Positions 1 to 8,235 are shown, counted from the stretch's first letter. The stretch is 46,640 nucleotides of DNA from Lachnospiraceae bacterium OF09-6 (GCA_003435055.1 QUMM01000027.1:1-46640); one strand, 5' to 3'. Numbers and translations: made by a program. The notes: generated by a model from the sequence alone, not told the origin.

Positions 1-109
1 ATGGCTCAACTTTTACTTTGGAAAAATCAATCTTCTCAACTGGCTTTGTTTCCTGTGCAGCATTGTTTGCTTCGTTCTTTGCTGCCCCCTGTGACTTCAT
101 TGTCGGGAA
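1..109 (-). repeat. Duplicated internal fragment of lysS (direct repeat)
   Basis: These 109 bases are identical to 4525-4633 inside lysS, in the same orientation. Identity stops at base 110 and may continue left beyond the window. On the minus strand it encodes the end of the LysRS catalytic core (FPTMKSQG) and the linker to the C-terminal domain. The sequence feeding into the repeat from the right still reads ILIFPTMK in frame, like VLLFPTMK in lysS, but a stop lies just upstream, so no synthetase is made here. This is what a site-specific insertion into a gene, or a segmental duplication, would leave. No integrase lies between the two copies. Confidence 0.9.
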
Positions 110-223
110 AATCAGGATCTACCTGTTCCATTTCTGCACAGATCTTTGTTTTCCTCTATTGCTGTACTCTTCTGGATTTACTTCAATACATATCCCTGTA
201 TAAATCTTCGACAGATTTTTACA

Positions 224-253
224 ATTGGTACAAAATTGGTACATGATTGGTAC
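224..253. repeat. Three ATTGGTAC iterons, 11-bp period (left set)
   Basis: ATTGGTAC occurs at 224-231, 235-242 and 246-253, exactly 11 bp apart, so all copies face the same side of the helix. An almost identical set lies at 4093-4122 beside lysS, in the same orientation. Evenly phased short repeats near the end of an inserted element resemble arm-type binding sites of tyrosine recombinases or a regulator's operator. The role is inferred. Confidence 0.75.
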
Positions 254-334
254 ATAGACTAATCTGAAACTGTATCCCTGTACCTGCTTTCTAACTCTGC
301 GAAGAACTCTTTATAATCTCTGTCTTTTCCTTTC

Positions 335-544
335 TTAGTCTTCATCATCTGCTACCGATACTTCCGTTTTCTTTTTGCTTTTGCCAGAAATCATCTTATG
401 CCCTGTATAAATAGCCATAAACATACAAATCAGAGAACTTACTGCAAAATATCTATGTCCTTCTTTTGATCCCTTATAGCCGGTATAAAAAGTTCCAAGC
501 ATTGTTACAAGTGCACCGATTGACCAATATTTGTGTGTGTTCAT
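335..544 (-). CDS. Small two-helix membrane protein (DUF6219-like)
   Basis: A 69-residue protein with two hydrophobic segments (about residues 8-24 and 31-48). They are separated by a short basic loop (YKGSKEGHRYF) and followed by a lysine- and acid-rich tail. The repeated pattern YTGYKG...YTGHKM suggests an internal duplication. It resembles small membrane proteins that I believe are grouped as DUF6219 and are common in mobile elements of gut Clostridia. The function is unknown. A short leader with RBS-like GGAGG precedes the start. It is the last minus-strand gene of the insert, downstream of the DUF3990 cluster. Confidence 0.6.
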   Translation of the reverse strand: MNTHKYWSIGALVTMLGTFYTGYKGSKEGHRYFAVSSLICMFMAIYTGHKMISGKSKKKTEVSVADDED

Positions 545-604
545 TTAGATACCTCCTACAATCATTTTTACGTATATATTTTTGCTCTATCTACAAATAG
601 AGAT

Positions 605-850
605 TTATGATACGACATTAGCAGCAGCTTCTTCGTAATATCTGTCAGCTATGTATTCTGCTGATTCTGCCCATAATCCATTTTCCGTTTCCTGCAAAGT
701 CTTATATGTTTCAGACTTATAAAATTTCAATGCAGCTTCTTCAAAGCTGATATGAAAATGCTGTTGCAATAGTTTTAACACATCTCTGATCTGGATGCAC
801 ACATTCATTGTAATATCTTTTCCATTAAAGCTATATATCATTTCTGGCAT
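605..850 (-). CDS. Small hypothetical protein of the DUF3791/DUF3990 cluster
   Basis: An 81-residue acidic protein with a central segment FYKSETYKTL followed by GLWAESAEYI. The pattern of a short helical protein ending in an acidic ES..YI..RYYEE motif resembles small partners that sit beside DUF3990 genes. Its start overlaps the end of the DUF3990 remnant by 20 bases and an AGGAGG-type ribosome site lies inside that gene, so it is translationally coupled. By position it could be an antitoxin or accessory partner. This is inferred from context; no family was recognised firmly. Confidence 0.5.
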   Translation of the reverse strand: MPEMIYSFNGKDITMNVCIQIRDVLKLLQQHFHISFEEAALKFYKSETYKTLQETENGLWAESAEYIADRYYEEAAANVVS

Positions 851-1323
851 AAGAATTCCTCCTTACCAATTGTAAATACCGTAATACTTTCTCTGTATGA
901 AATGACACTTGATTATTTACTTTATTATATCGCAATCTTTCTACGGCTTCTGATGCTGTCAATATATTGGCTATATATAATTGAACAGTCTCCATTGTAT
1001 TATCATCTGCAACTGGCCCAATTACTACATCATAATTATGCTGTAATCCACCTTTGCTTCTATTTTCTTTAATAAATTCCAGCCATTCTTCACTCAAATC
1101 ATCAAATCTTTTCACATTTAGCACAGAATTTTCTTCAAACAAATATTCATAGACGAAATACTTCTTCTTTTTTCTCTTAATGAAAGCCGGTATCCCCATT
1201 CCTCTGACTGTGATTGTAAAATTGTAGTATAAAATCCCTTCTATTATGGGACTTATTAAGATCTATCTTCTCGAATTCATAGCAGCTTCCATGATAAACC
1301 ACTAATTCTTTTGATCCCTCCAT
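831..1323 (-). pseudogene. DUF3990 (ADP-ribosyltransferase-like) protein, frameshifted twice
   Basis: Pieces of one DUF3990 protein are spread over three minus-strand frames. The N-terminus (VVYHGSCYEFEKIDL) lies in the frame that begins at 1518. The middle (GFYTTIL...EEWGYRLSLREK) is in a second frame around 1165-1235. The C-terminus (YFVYEYLF, VIGPVADDNTM, YNKVNNQVSFHTEKVL) is in a third frame, open from 1199. The first break looks like a roughly 13-base loss between GATTTT repeats; the second is in an A/G-rich run near 1165-1180. DUF3990 belongs, to my knowledge, to the ADP-ribosyl superfamily and often pairs with DUF3791. As written no complete enzyme can be made. Confidence 0.65.
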
Positions 1324-1518
1324 GATAATTTTCTCTACGTACTCCATAGCCTCTTCAAAGCTTATTTGATGAAGATACTCATGCTGAATCATCATTTTTT
1401 CAAAAACCTGATTTTGATGAAATAACTCAACTACAGTGGTTCCTGAAACATGGTATTTTCGGGCATATGCTTCCATTGCCTGAACAGATAACATTTCACA
1501 ATCTGTCTGCACGCTCAT
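1177..1518 (-). CDS. DUF3791-like protein reading into the DUF3990 N-terminus
   Basis: 113 residues. Residues about 10-65 match the DUF3791 pattern (helical, KYHVSGTTVVELF...FEKMMIQHEYLHQISFEEAMEYV). From residue 66 a second methionine opens the DUF3990 start (MEGSKELVVYHGS), so the two domains are fused in frame or the second start is used. The tail after residue about 96 is out-of-frame sequence caused by a frameshift. A GGGAG ribosome site lies just before the start at 1518. In other gut Clostridia DUF3791 and DUF3990 genes are neighbours, which suggests a toxin-antitoxin-like module; that role is inferred. Confidence 0.55.
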   Translation of the reverse strand: MSVQTDCEMLSVQAMEAYARKYHVSGTTVVELFHQNQVFEKMMIQHEYLHQISFEEAMEYVEKIIMEGSKELVVYHGSCYEFEKIDLNKSHNRRDFILQFYNHSQRNGDTGFH

Positions 1519-1567
1519 TCTTTTATTACTCCCATTTTTATAAAAATATCCTGTCTTTTTCTATGTA

Positions 1568-1670
1568 TTTATTATAAGCTCAATGTCCGTAAATTCGCAA
1601 CGAAATTTTTTCGACAATATGAAAAGAGCCGTAGAACTCTCTCTTTCGTTCTACGGCTCCTACTGTGCTT
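1568..1670. repeat. 103-bp direct repeat, left copy, flanking the IS
   Basis: Matches 3677-3779 without gaps, with 6 mismatches, all in the first 45 bases; the last 58 bases including the hairpin are identical. The copies lie 25 and 6 bp outside the inverted repeats of the IS1634-type element. IS1634 of Mycoplasma is known for unusually long target duplications, so this may be one. The mismatches and unequal spacing leave open that the repeats are older or belong to another repeat family. Confidence 0.8.
1626..1659 (-). terminator. 12-bp hairpin terminator, left of IS
   Basis: A perfect 12-bp stem (GAGCCGTAGAAC with its complement) and a 10-base loop. On the minus strand it is followed by TTTTC. 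An identical hairpin lies at 3735-3768 on the other side of the IS. On the minus strand both would stop outside transcription from entering the IS or the genes to the left. Confidence 0.55.
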
Positions 1671-1695
1671 CTGCTACTGTTACATTCATTCCCGT

Positions 1696-3670
1696 CTTCC
1701 GTCGTAGTACTATGAAAGTTCCGACGTTTCCTCACATCCTTATATCTTTCTTATGATCCAGATACCTCAAAAAGCTTGATTTTTCAAGGATTTTTAATGC
1801 CTCTATTGGGCATTTTTTATTGAAAAATTTTTTGATATATTGTATAACAATAGTACTACATAGTACTCTGTTGGGAGGGGCATATGGCTTACTATTTACG
1901 ACAGGATAAAAAGAAAAAAGGGATCTATCTGCAAATGTATGAGGCTTACTGGAACAAAGAAAAAAAGCAGCCACGTTCAAGAAGTGTAGAAAGTTTTGGA
2001 TATGTATCTGATCTCATTTCCGACGGAATTCCTGACCCTATTTCTTACTACAAAGAATATGTAGAGAAAAAGAATCAGGAACGTGCAGTCTCCACTGCTG
2101 ATGAAACACGTCCACGGGCATTCACCTCCCAGCTCAAAAAAAATATCGGTTACTTTCTTGTCTCTGCTCTTCTTTCAGAGCTAAATGTGAAAGAAACGAT
2201 TGATATTCTTGCATCATCAAAACGCTTCCAGTTTGACCTTTATGACATGATTGCGCAGCTCATCTATGCGCGGATTCTTTATCCATGCTCAAAATCCAAA
2301 ACGGTATCTATAGTCTTCCCACGTCTTTATCATGGTGTTTCCATTTCTGAAGACCAGGTTTATGATGGATGTGCTTTTATCGGAGAATCCTATAAAAAAT
2401 ACATTGAACTGTTCAATCATTGTTATGAAGAGCATTACAAACGTGATTTCAGCAGTGTCTTTTTCGACTGCACTAACTACTACCTTGAGATTGACCTTCC
2501 AAAGGAAGATAAACAAAAAGGGCCTTCCAAAGAAAACCGGTACGATCCGATTATTGGCCAGGCTCTGCTCCTGGATGCGGACCTCGTTCCACTTGCCATG
2601 CAGATGTACCCAGGAAATGAATCGGAAAAGCCTTATATTCAAAATATCATTCAGGAAATGAAGTCCCGCTATAAAGTTAATGGAAAGACCGTTCAGGTTA
2701 CAGATAAAGAGTTAAACTGTGCAAGAAATATTTATGCTGCTGTTGTGGAAGCCCGCGACGGATATATCTTTTCAAAATCCATTCATGGGAAAGGCCTGAG
2801 CGAAAAAGAAAAGCAGTGGCTGCTTCTTGAAAATGATACAAATGTTTATACTGATTATCGGGACAAAAACGGAAAACTCCTGTTCCGTTTAAAGTCCTGC
2901 ATAGATACTTTTCCTTATAAGTTCAACGAATCAGATCCGGAAACCGGTGAGGAAAAAGTAATCACTTTTCGAGTTAAAGAAAAACGCATTGTTTCTTATA
3001 ATCCTTCTCTTGCCCAGAAACAGAAAGCAGAGATCATGAAAATGGTCGACAAAGCTGCCAACTATAGCACTTACAAAAAAATGGCACGGGAAGATCTTGG
3101 AGATTCCGTCAAATATATACAGGTCACAAATACTGATAAAAATGGGAAAAAAGTGAAACCAGTAATCGAAATCAACCAGGCAAAAATTGACGAGGATCTG
3201 AAGTATGCCGGTTATAATCTTCTGGTGACATCAGAATTGGATATGGAACCCCTGCAGGTATACCACACCTATCACAATCTCTGGAAAATAGAAGAGTCTT
3301 TCCGTATCACCAAATCTTATCTGGATGCCAGACCTGTTTACGTACAAAAAAAAGAAACAATCTACGGGCATTTTTTAATCTGCTACCTTAGCTTGTTTCT
3401 TTTAAGAGTCCTGGAAATCAAATGTTTCAGGAATGATATTAATTCATATGATCTTGTAAATTTTATGCGTGACTTCAGGGTTGTTGACAAAGGCGATGGA
3501 ACCTATATCAATATTTCTCAGAATCAAACCGTTAATGAAAAAATCAAAAAACTTACCGGATTGACCAATCTCGATGCACTGTATCTAACAGAACAAGAGA
3601 TTCAAAACATCTTTGATTTTACCATGCTAATTGATAGCTGAGTACTATGTTTTGAGAGAAACGACGGAAG
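1696..3670 (+). mobile_element. IS1634-family insertion sequence
   Basis: About 1,975 bp, bounded by a 10-bp inverted repeat (CTTCCGTCGT at 1696-1705, ACGACGGAAG at 3661-3670), with one transposase reading frame inside. The length and the single large gene fit the IS1634 family. The sequence outside the ends carries 103-bp direct repeats. The element appears complete. A TACTATG motif also recurs just inside each end (near 1708 and 3644). Confidence 0.8.
1884..3641 (+). CDS. IS1634-family transposase
   Basis: 585 residues, a normal length for this family of DDE transposases, which cut and move the IS. The N-terminus (YYLRQDKKKKGIYLQMYEAY) is typical. The acidic catalytic residues probably lie in VFFDCTNYY (about residue 195), VTDKELNC (about 275) and the C-terminal WKIEESFRITKSYLDARPVY block (about 470-490), which matches the IS4-like W.IE..F....K...RP.Y signature. 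GGGAGGGG sits 8 bases before the ATG and is a strong ribosome site. The frame is intact, so the copy could be active. Confidence 0.9.
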   Translation: MAYYLRQDKKKKGIYLQMYEAYWNKEKKQPRSRSVESFGYVSDLISDGIPDPISYYKEYVEKKNQERAVSTADETRPRAFTSQLKKNIGYFLVSALLSELNVKETIDILASSKRFQFDLYDMIAQLIYARILYPCSKSKTVSIVFPRLYHGVSISEDQVYDGCAFIGESYKKYIELFNHCYEEHYKRDFSSVFFDCTNYYLEIDLPKEDKQKGPSKENRYDPIIGQALLLDADLVPLAMQMYPGNESEKPYIQNIIQEMKSRYKVNGKTVQVTDKELNCARNIYAAVVEARDGYIFSKSIHGKGLSEKEKQWLLLENDTNVYTDYRDKNGKLLFRLKSCIDTFPYKFNESDPETGEEKVITFRVKEKRIVSYNPSLAQKQKAEIMKMVDKAANYSTYKKMAREDLGDSVKYIQVTNTDKNGKKVKPVIEINQAKIDEDLKYAGYNLLVTSELDMEPLQVYHTYHNLWKIEESFRITKSYLDARPVYVQKKETIYGHFLICYLSLFLLRVLEIKCFRNDINSYDLVNFMRDFRVVDKGDGTYINISQNQTVNEKIKKLTGLTNLDALYLTEQEIQNIFDFTMLIDS

Positions 3671-3676
3671 TCAGAA

Positions 3677-3779
3677 TTTATTATAATTTCAATATCCTTA
3701 AATTCGCAATGAGATTTTTTCGACAATATGAAAAGAGCCGTAGAACTCTCTCTTTCGTTCTACGGCTCCTACTGTGCTT
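3677..3779. repeat. 103-bp direct repeat, right copy, flanking the IS
   Basis: Partner of 1568-1670 (97 of 103 bases identical). It contains the same hairpin at 3735-3768, again with its T-rich side on the minus strand. Confidence 0.8.
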
Positions 3780-4016
3780 TCCTTCAACAGCATTCTGCAA
3801 GTATAGCTTGTGTGTACACAATGCTATGCTCTTACCATAATGTTGATTATTTGTAATTATTTATCAGCATGGTTACGCTTTCTTCTTTCCCCTTCTTTCT
3901 TTATCCACATTCAGCTCTTTCTATCCACAGAGACAGGGTACTCTTTACAGACTCTCACTGATTAACAGTCATTAACCGCCCTGCACAAGTACATAGATTT
4001 TCCTCATTACAATAAC
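3780..4016. other. Intergenic stretch without a gene
   Basis: Lies between the right IS repeat and the lysS terminator. Short open frames here show no family features and no ribosome site. I see no RNA gene or convincing promoter. Confidence 0.6.
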
Positions 4017-4049
4017 CAAAAAAAGAGACAACCGATCAAAGTTGTCTCT
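4017..4049 (-). terminator. Rho-independent terminator of the lysS operon
   Basis: A 9-bp perfect stem (AGAGACAAC at 4024-4032, GTTGTCTCT at 4041-4049) followed on the minus strand by seven T. It lies about 130 bases after the lysS stop and closes the nfeD-to-lysS run. Confidence 0.85.
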
Positions 4050-4092
4050 TCTTCTACATAATTCTTTATAACTTTTTCTAAGTCTCGTTCCA

Positions 4093-4122
4093 ATTGGTAC
4101 AAAATTGGTACATCATTGGTAC
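4093..4122. repeat. Three ATTGGTAC iterons, 11-bp period (right set)
   Basis: ATTGGTAC at 4093-4100, 4104-4111 and 4115-4122. Same orientation, period and intervening bases as 224-253 apart from one base. It sits 56 bases beyond the lysS stop, between lysS and its terminator. Confidence 0.75.
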
Positions 4123-4177
4123 AGATGTCTCGGTTTTGTCCGTTTTGACCTCTGTTTTTACCAATATCTCTTCCCTC

Positions 4178-6220
4178 TTAGTACAGCTTTGCACCTGCTG
4201 GAATATGGTCATCAACCATCAGAAGATGAAGTTTTTCTTCGCCCTCTTCCTCATGGATTGCACTAAGTAACATTCCACAAGAATCAATTCCCATCATAGC
4301 TCTTGGCGGCAGGTTAGTGATAGCGATCAGTGTTTTTCCAACCAGTTCTTCTGGCTCATAATAAGCGTGAATACCGCTTAAAATGGTACGATCTATGCCT
4401 GTTCCATCGTCCAGAGTGAACTGTAACAGCTTCTTGGATTTCTTAACTGCTTCACATGCTTTTACCTTTACAGCTCTGAAATCTGACTTGCTGAAAGTAT
4501 CGAAATCAACCATTTCTTCAAATAATGGCTCAACTTTTACTTTGGAAAAATCAATCTTCTCAACTGGCTTTGTTTCCTGTGCAGCATTGTTTGCTTCGTT
4601 CTTTGCTGCCCCCTGTGACTTCATTGTCGGGAACAGGAGCACATCACGGATCGCTGCGCTGTCTGTCAGCAGCATAACAAGACGGTCAATACCGTATCCG
4701 ATACCTCCTGTTGGTGGCATACCGATCTCCAGTGCATTCAGGAAATCTTCATCTGTATGCTGTGCTTCTTCATCTCCAGCTTCTGCATTCTTATCCTGCT
4801 GTGCGAAACGTTCTCTCTGATCAATCGGGTCATTCAGCTCGGAATATGCATTACACATTTCCCATGTATTGATAAACAGCTCAAAACGTTCTACTTTTTC
4901 CGGATCGTTTGGTTTCTTTTTAGTAAGTGGGGAGATCGCCAGTGGATGATCCATAATAAAGGTTGGCTGGATCAGGTTCTCTTCACAATATTCCTCAAAG
5001 AACAGGTTGATAATATCCCCCTTGGTATGACGTTCTTCAAATTCAATACCACGATCCTTTGCCAGTGCTTTTGCTTCTTCATCCGTCTTGACCTCATCAA
5101 AGTCTACACCAGCGTATTTCTTAATGGCATCGTTCATAGTCAGACGTGCAAATGGCTTGCCAAAGTCGATCTCGATTCCATTGTAAGTGAACTTGCTGCT
5201 GCCCAATACAGTCTCAGCCAGATAGCGGAACATGGACTCTGTCAGTTCCATCATGCCTTCATAATCTGTATATGCCTGGTATAATTCCATCAGAGTAAAT
5301 TCTGGATTATGACGTGTATCCACACCTTCATTACGATATACACGACCGATTTCGAAGACTCTTTCCATACCGCCTACGATCAGTCTCTTCAGATAAAGCT
5401 CCAGAGAAATACGAAGCTTCACATCTTCATTTAACGCATTATAATGAGTCTCAAATGGTCTTGCTGCTGCACCACCGGCATTGCTTACCAGAGTAGGTGT
5501 CTCTACTTCGATAAAGTTTCTTCCATCCAGGAACTTACGGATCTCTTTGATGATTTGTGAACGCTTCAAGAAAACTTCTTTGGATTCCGGGCTCATGATT
5601 AGATCTACATATCTCTGACGGTAACGCATATCTGTATTGGTCAGGCCATGGAACTTTTCTGGAAGGATCTGAAGTGACTTTGACAAAAGCACCATCTCGG
5701 TTGCATGAACAGAGATCTCACCTGTCTTGGTTCTGAACGCATATCCCTTTACACCATAGATATCGCCGATATCAGACTTTTTGAATTCTGCGTACGATTC
5801 TTCTCCGATCGCATCTCTGGCAACATATACCTGAATGCTTCCCTTTAAGTCCTGAATATTACAGAAAGAAGCCTTACCCATGACACGTTTAAACATCATA
5901 CGTCCGGCAATAGATACCTGAATCGGCTGAGCATCCATGATAGCTCTTCTTTCATTATAGTCGTCATTCAGTACCTGTCTGGCCTGTGCTTCATCCATTC
6001 CTTCTACGGAAGGTGTCTTTCTGCCTGCAAGAATCTTAGCTTCGTGAGCATAGTAAAGATCCTTCACCTCTGCTGAATGGTGTGTCTGATCATATTTTGT
6101 AATCTGGAATGGATCTTTCCCCATTGCCTGAAGTTCTGCAAGCTTGTCCCGGCGAACCTGTCTGAGCTTGTTCACATCTACTTCCTGATTGTTTCCCTGG
6201 TTCTTATTTCCCTGTGCCAA
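4178..6220 (-). CDS. lysS: Lysyl-tRNA synthetase (class II) with C-terminal tRNA-binding domain
   Basis: 680 residues, in the cytoplasm; charges tRNA-Lys with lysine. Domains in order: an N-terminal OB-fold anticodon-binding domain (about 100-185); a class II core (about 205-540) with motif 2 (GRVYRNEGVDTRHNPEFT) and motif 3 (GIGYGIDRLVML); a lysine-rich linker (about 540-570); and a MetG-beta/EMAP-like tRNA-binding domain (about 572-680). The last domain makes it longer than the usual 490-500 residues and is common in Clostridia. It is the last gene of the operon, 68 bases after greA. Bases 4525-4633, at the core-linker join, are duplicated at 1-109, marking this gene as an insertion or duplication target. 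The gene itself is intact. Confidence 0.97.
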   Translation of the reverse strand: MAQGNKNQGNNQEVDVNKLRQVRRDKLAELQAMGKDPFQITKYDQTHHSAEVKDLYYAHEAKILAGRKTPSVEGMDEAQARQVLNDDYNERRAIMDAQPIQVSIAGRMMFKRVMGKASFCNIQDLKGSIQVYVARDAIGEESYAEFKKSDIGDIYGVKGYAFRTKTGEISVHATEMVLLSKSLQILPEKFHGLTNTDMRYRQRYVDLIMSPESKEVFLKRSQIIKEIRKFLDGRNFIEVETPTLVSNAGGAAARPFETHYNALNEDVKLRISLELYLKRLIVGGMERVFEIGRVYRNEGVDTRHNPEFTLMELYQAYTDYEGMMELTESMFRYLAETVLGSSKFTYNGIEIDFGKPFARLTMNDAIKKYAGVDFDEVKTDEEAKALAKDRGIEFEERHTKGDIINLFFEEYCEENLIQPTFIMDHPLAISPLTKKKPNDPEKVERFELFINTWEMCNAYSELNDPIDQRERFAQQDKNAEAGDEEAQHTDEDFLNALEIGMPPTGGIGYGIDRLVMLLTDSAAIRDVLLFPTMKSQGAAKNEANNAAQETKPVEKIDFSKVKVEPLFEEMVDFDTFSKSDFRAVKVKACEAVKKSKKLLQFTLDDGTGIDRTILSGIHAYYEPEELVGKTLIAITNLPPRAMMGIDSCGMLLSAIHEEEGEEKLHLLMVDDHIPAGAKLY

Positions 6221-6288
6221 TTCTCATTCCTCCTGTATTATTTTAAAACCACAATAGTCTTTTTCTCAATTCTGTTCCTGTACTTTTC

Positions 6289-6771
6289 TTACAGAGATCT
6301 TTCAATATCCAATACTTTGTATTTGATAATACCCATCTGAGTCTCCACTTCGATCTCCTGTCCTACAGATGCTCCGATCAGTGCTTTCCCAACCGGTGAT
6401 TCATTGGAAATCTTGCCCTGCAGACTGTTTGCTTCTGTGGAACCTACGATCTTATATTCGATCTCTTCTTCAAACTCTTCATCGTATAACTTTACTGTAC
6501 ATCCTACATTAATCTTGTCAGAATCTACATCGTCTTCTACTACTACTTCTGCATTCTTCAGGATTTTCTCGATCTCTTCGATTCTTGCTTCGATATCACG
6601 CTGTTCATCTTTTGCAGCATCGTACTCTGCATTCTCGGAAAGGTCTCCCTGTTCTCTTGCTTCTTTAATCTTCTGTGACACTTCTTTACGTCTGTTCAGT
6701 TTCAGATCTTCCATCTCGTCTTCCAGTGCCTTTAACCCTGTATAGGTTAATAAATTCTTCTTTGCTTCCAT
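6289..6771 (-). CDS. greA: Transcription elongation factor GreA
   Basis: 160 residues. GreA enters the RNA polymerase secondary channel and triggers cleavage of backtracked RNA. The N-terminal coiled coil has the conserved tip (GDLSENAEYDAAKDEQ) with the acidic residues needed for cleavage. The C-terminal FKBP-like domain ends with SPVGKALIG...GQEIEV. I start at the ATG at 6771, because the GAAAGG ribosome site lies about 10 bases upstream; the GTG at 6783 would overlap that site. It sits between dusB and lysS in the same run. Confidence 0.96.
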   Translation of the reverse strand: MEAKKNLLTYTGLKALEDEMEDLKLNRRKEVSQKIKEAREQGDLSENAEYDAAKDEQRDIEARIEEIEKILKNAEVVVEDDVDSDKINVGCTVKLYDEEFEEEIEYKIVGSTEANSLQGKISNESPVGKALIGASVGQEIEVETQMGIIKYKVLDIERSL

Positions 6772-6837
6772 GATACTTCGCACCTTTCAAAATCTAATAT
6801 TTTTATGCCTTGCGGCCTATAATTTATGCAAGTTTAC

Positions 6838-7845
6838 CTAATCAGTCATAATATTATAATATTCCCGACTGTTTCTGTCAAGTTTTTCCGGTATACTCTC
6901 CAGCATTTCTTCCAGCTGTCCAATGGTCTCGATCTCATTCACCCTTCTTCGTATCGCTGCACTGTGTGGATAGCCCGCTGTATACCAGGCCACATGCTTG
7001 CGCATCTCCCGAATACCGGTATATTCACCTTTGTACTGTAGCTGCAGTCTGGCATGGCGCAAAATCATCGCTTTTAATTCTGCCACATCCGGACGCTCCG
7101 GTATATTCCCTGTTTTATCATATTCCACAAGCTGTCGGAATATCCATGGATTTCCTCTGCTTGCCCTGCCAATCATAACGCCGTCACATCCGGTCTCTTC
7201 CATCATCTTATGGGCTGATATAGGATCCGTCACATCTCCGTTACCGATTACCGGCACGCTGACGGCTTCTTTCACCTGACGGATAATTTCCCAGTCTGCC
7301 TTTCCGGCATAATACTGTTCCCTCGTTCTTCCATGTACCGCTATTGCCGCAGCACCGGCGTCTTCCAGATATTTTGCCATCTCTACCGCATTGCTATGCA
7401 CTTCATCAAACCCTTTTCGGATCTTAACTGTCAACGGCTTTTGAATTGCCTTCGCAGTCTTTCTCACAATCTCGGCTGCCAGCTTTGGGTTCTTCATCAA
7501 GGCCGAACCTTCCCCGTTATTGACCACTTTCGGTACCGGACATCCCATATTCAGATCCAGAATATCAAACGGTCGTTCTTCAATCTGGGCCGCCATTTTC
7601 GCAATCAGATCCGGCTCACTGCCAAACAGCTGCATGGATACCGGCCGTTCTTTTTCCTCAATCTCCATCAGTTTTTCTGTATTTTTATTATGAAAAGAAA
7701 TTGCTTTCGCACTGACCATCTCCATACAGATCAGCCCTGCTCCCATTTCTTTGCACAGCAAACGAAAAGGCAGGTCTGTTACACCTGCCATCGGAGCCAA
7801 GATATATGGATTTTCCAGTCTCACATTTCCGATCTTTAATTCCAT
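6838..7845 (-). CDS. dusB: tRNA-dihydrouridine synthase, DusB type
   Basis: 335 residues. An FMN enzyme that reduces uridines in the tRNA D-loop. Visible features are the N-terminal LAPMAGVTDLPFR strand-loop, the catalytic cysteine C102 in NMGCPVPKV, the KIRKGF segment, HGRTREQYY and the GNGDV / GVMIGRASRGNPW phosphate-binding motifs. A helical C-terminal domain follows. Length is normal. Two bases separate it from the upstream DUF6145-like gene, so the pair is translationally coupled; greA follows after 66 bases. Confidence 0.95.
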   Translation of the reverse strand: MELKIGNVRLENPYILAPMAGVTDLPFRLLCKEMGAGLICMEMVSAKAISFHNKNTEKLMEIEEKERPVSMQLFGSEPDLIAKMAAQIEERPFDILDLNMGCPVPKVVNNGEGSALMKNPKLAAEIVRKTAKAIQKPLTVKIRKGFDEVHSNAVEMAKYLEDAGAAAIAVHGRTREQYYAGKADWEIIRQVKEAVSVPVIGNGDVTDPISAHKMMEETGCDGVMIGRASRGNPWIFRQLVEYDKTGNIPERPDVAELKAMILRHARLQLQYKGEYTGIREMRKHVAWYTAGYPHSAAIRRRVNEIETIGQLEEMLESIPEKLDRNSREYYNIMTD

Positions 7846-7847
7846 CT

Positions 7848-8207
7848 TTACTCCTCTTCCATTGCCAGCGCAGAGGCATCCATTCCCAAAATCACCACTT
7901 TGTAATACAGTTCCAGAGACTCCAGAAGCTCTGCTTTACTTCTCTGCAGCTCCCGTATCTTCAGTACACTGCCAATTTCATCATAGCTGAAGTCATTCTC
8001 CTGTGCTTCTGTATGAAAGCAGAGTTCTCCATCTTCGTCAAACTCCAGTGTCAGCACACCGCCTACATCATTGGTATATAGCACACACATGATCTTCAGT
8101 TCATTTTTGATCGCATCCGGCAATGCCTGAAATTCTTCGTTTAAATAATATTTTTCGGTATAGGCACTTGCTCCGCAGAGCACGGTCTTTTCCTTTTTCT
8201 GATTCAT
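7848..8207 (-). CDS. Small acidic protein, DUF6145-like
   Basis: 119 residues without membrane segments or signal peptide. Distinctive segments are VLCGASAYTEKYYLN, MCVLYTNDVGGVLTLEF and SYDEIGSVLKIRELQ. I associate this with DUF6145, a family of unknown function conserved beside dusB in Lachnospiraceae. It lies between birA and dusB and ends two bases before the dusB start. Cysteines at 11 and 41 are the only obvious candidate functional residues. Confidence 0.65.
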   Translation of the reverse strand: MNQKKEKTVLCGASAYTEKYYLNEEFQALPDAIKNELKIMCVLYTNDVGGVLTLEFDEDGELCFHTEAQENDFSYDEIGSVLKIRELQRSKAELLESLELYYKVVILGMDASALAMEEE

Positions 8208-8235
8208 TTTATATCCTCATTTACTTCTATTTCAA

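Noticed and set aside
3631..3840. Open frame after the transposase
   Set aside because: No ribosome site or family features; it runs through the flanking repeat and hairpin.
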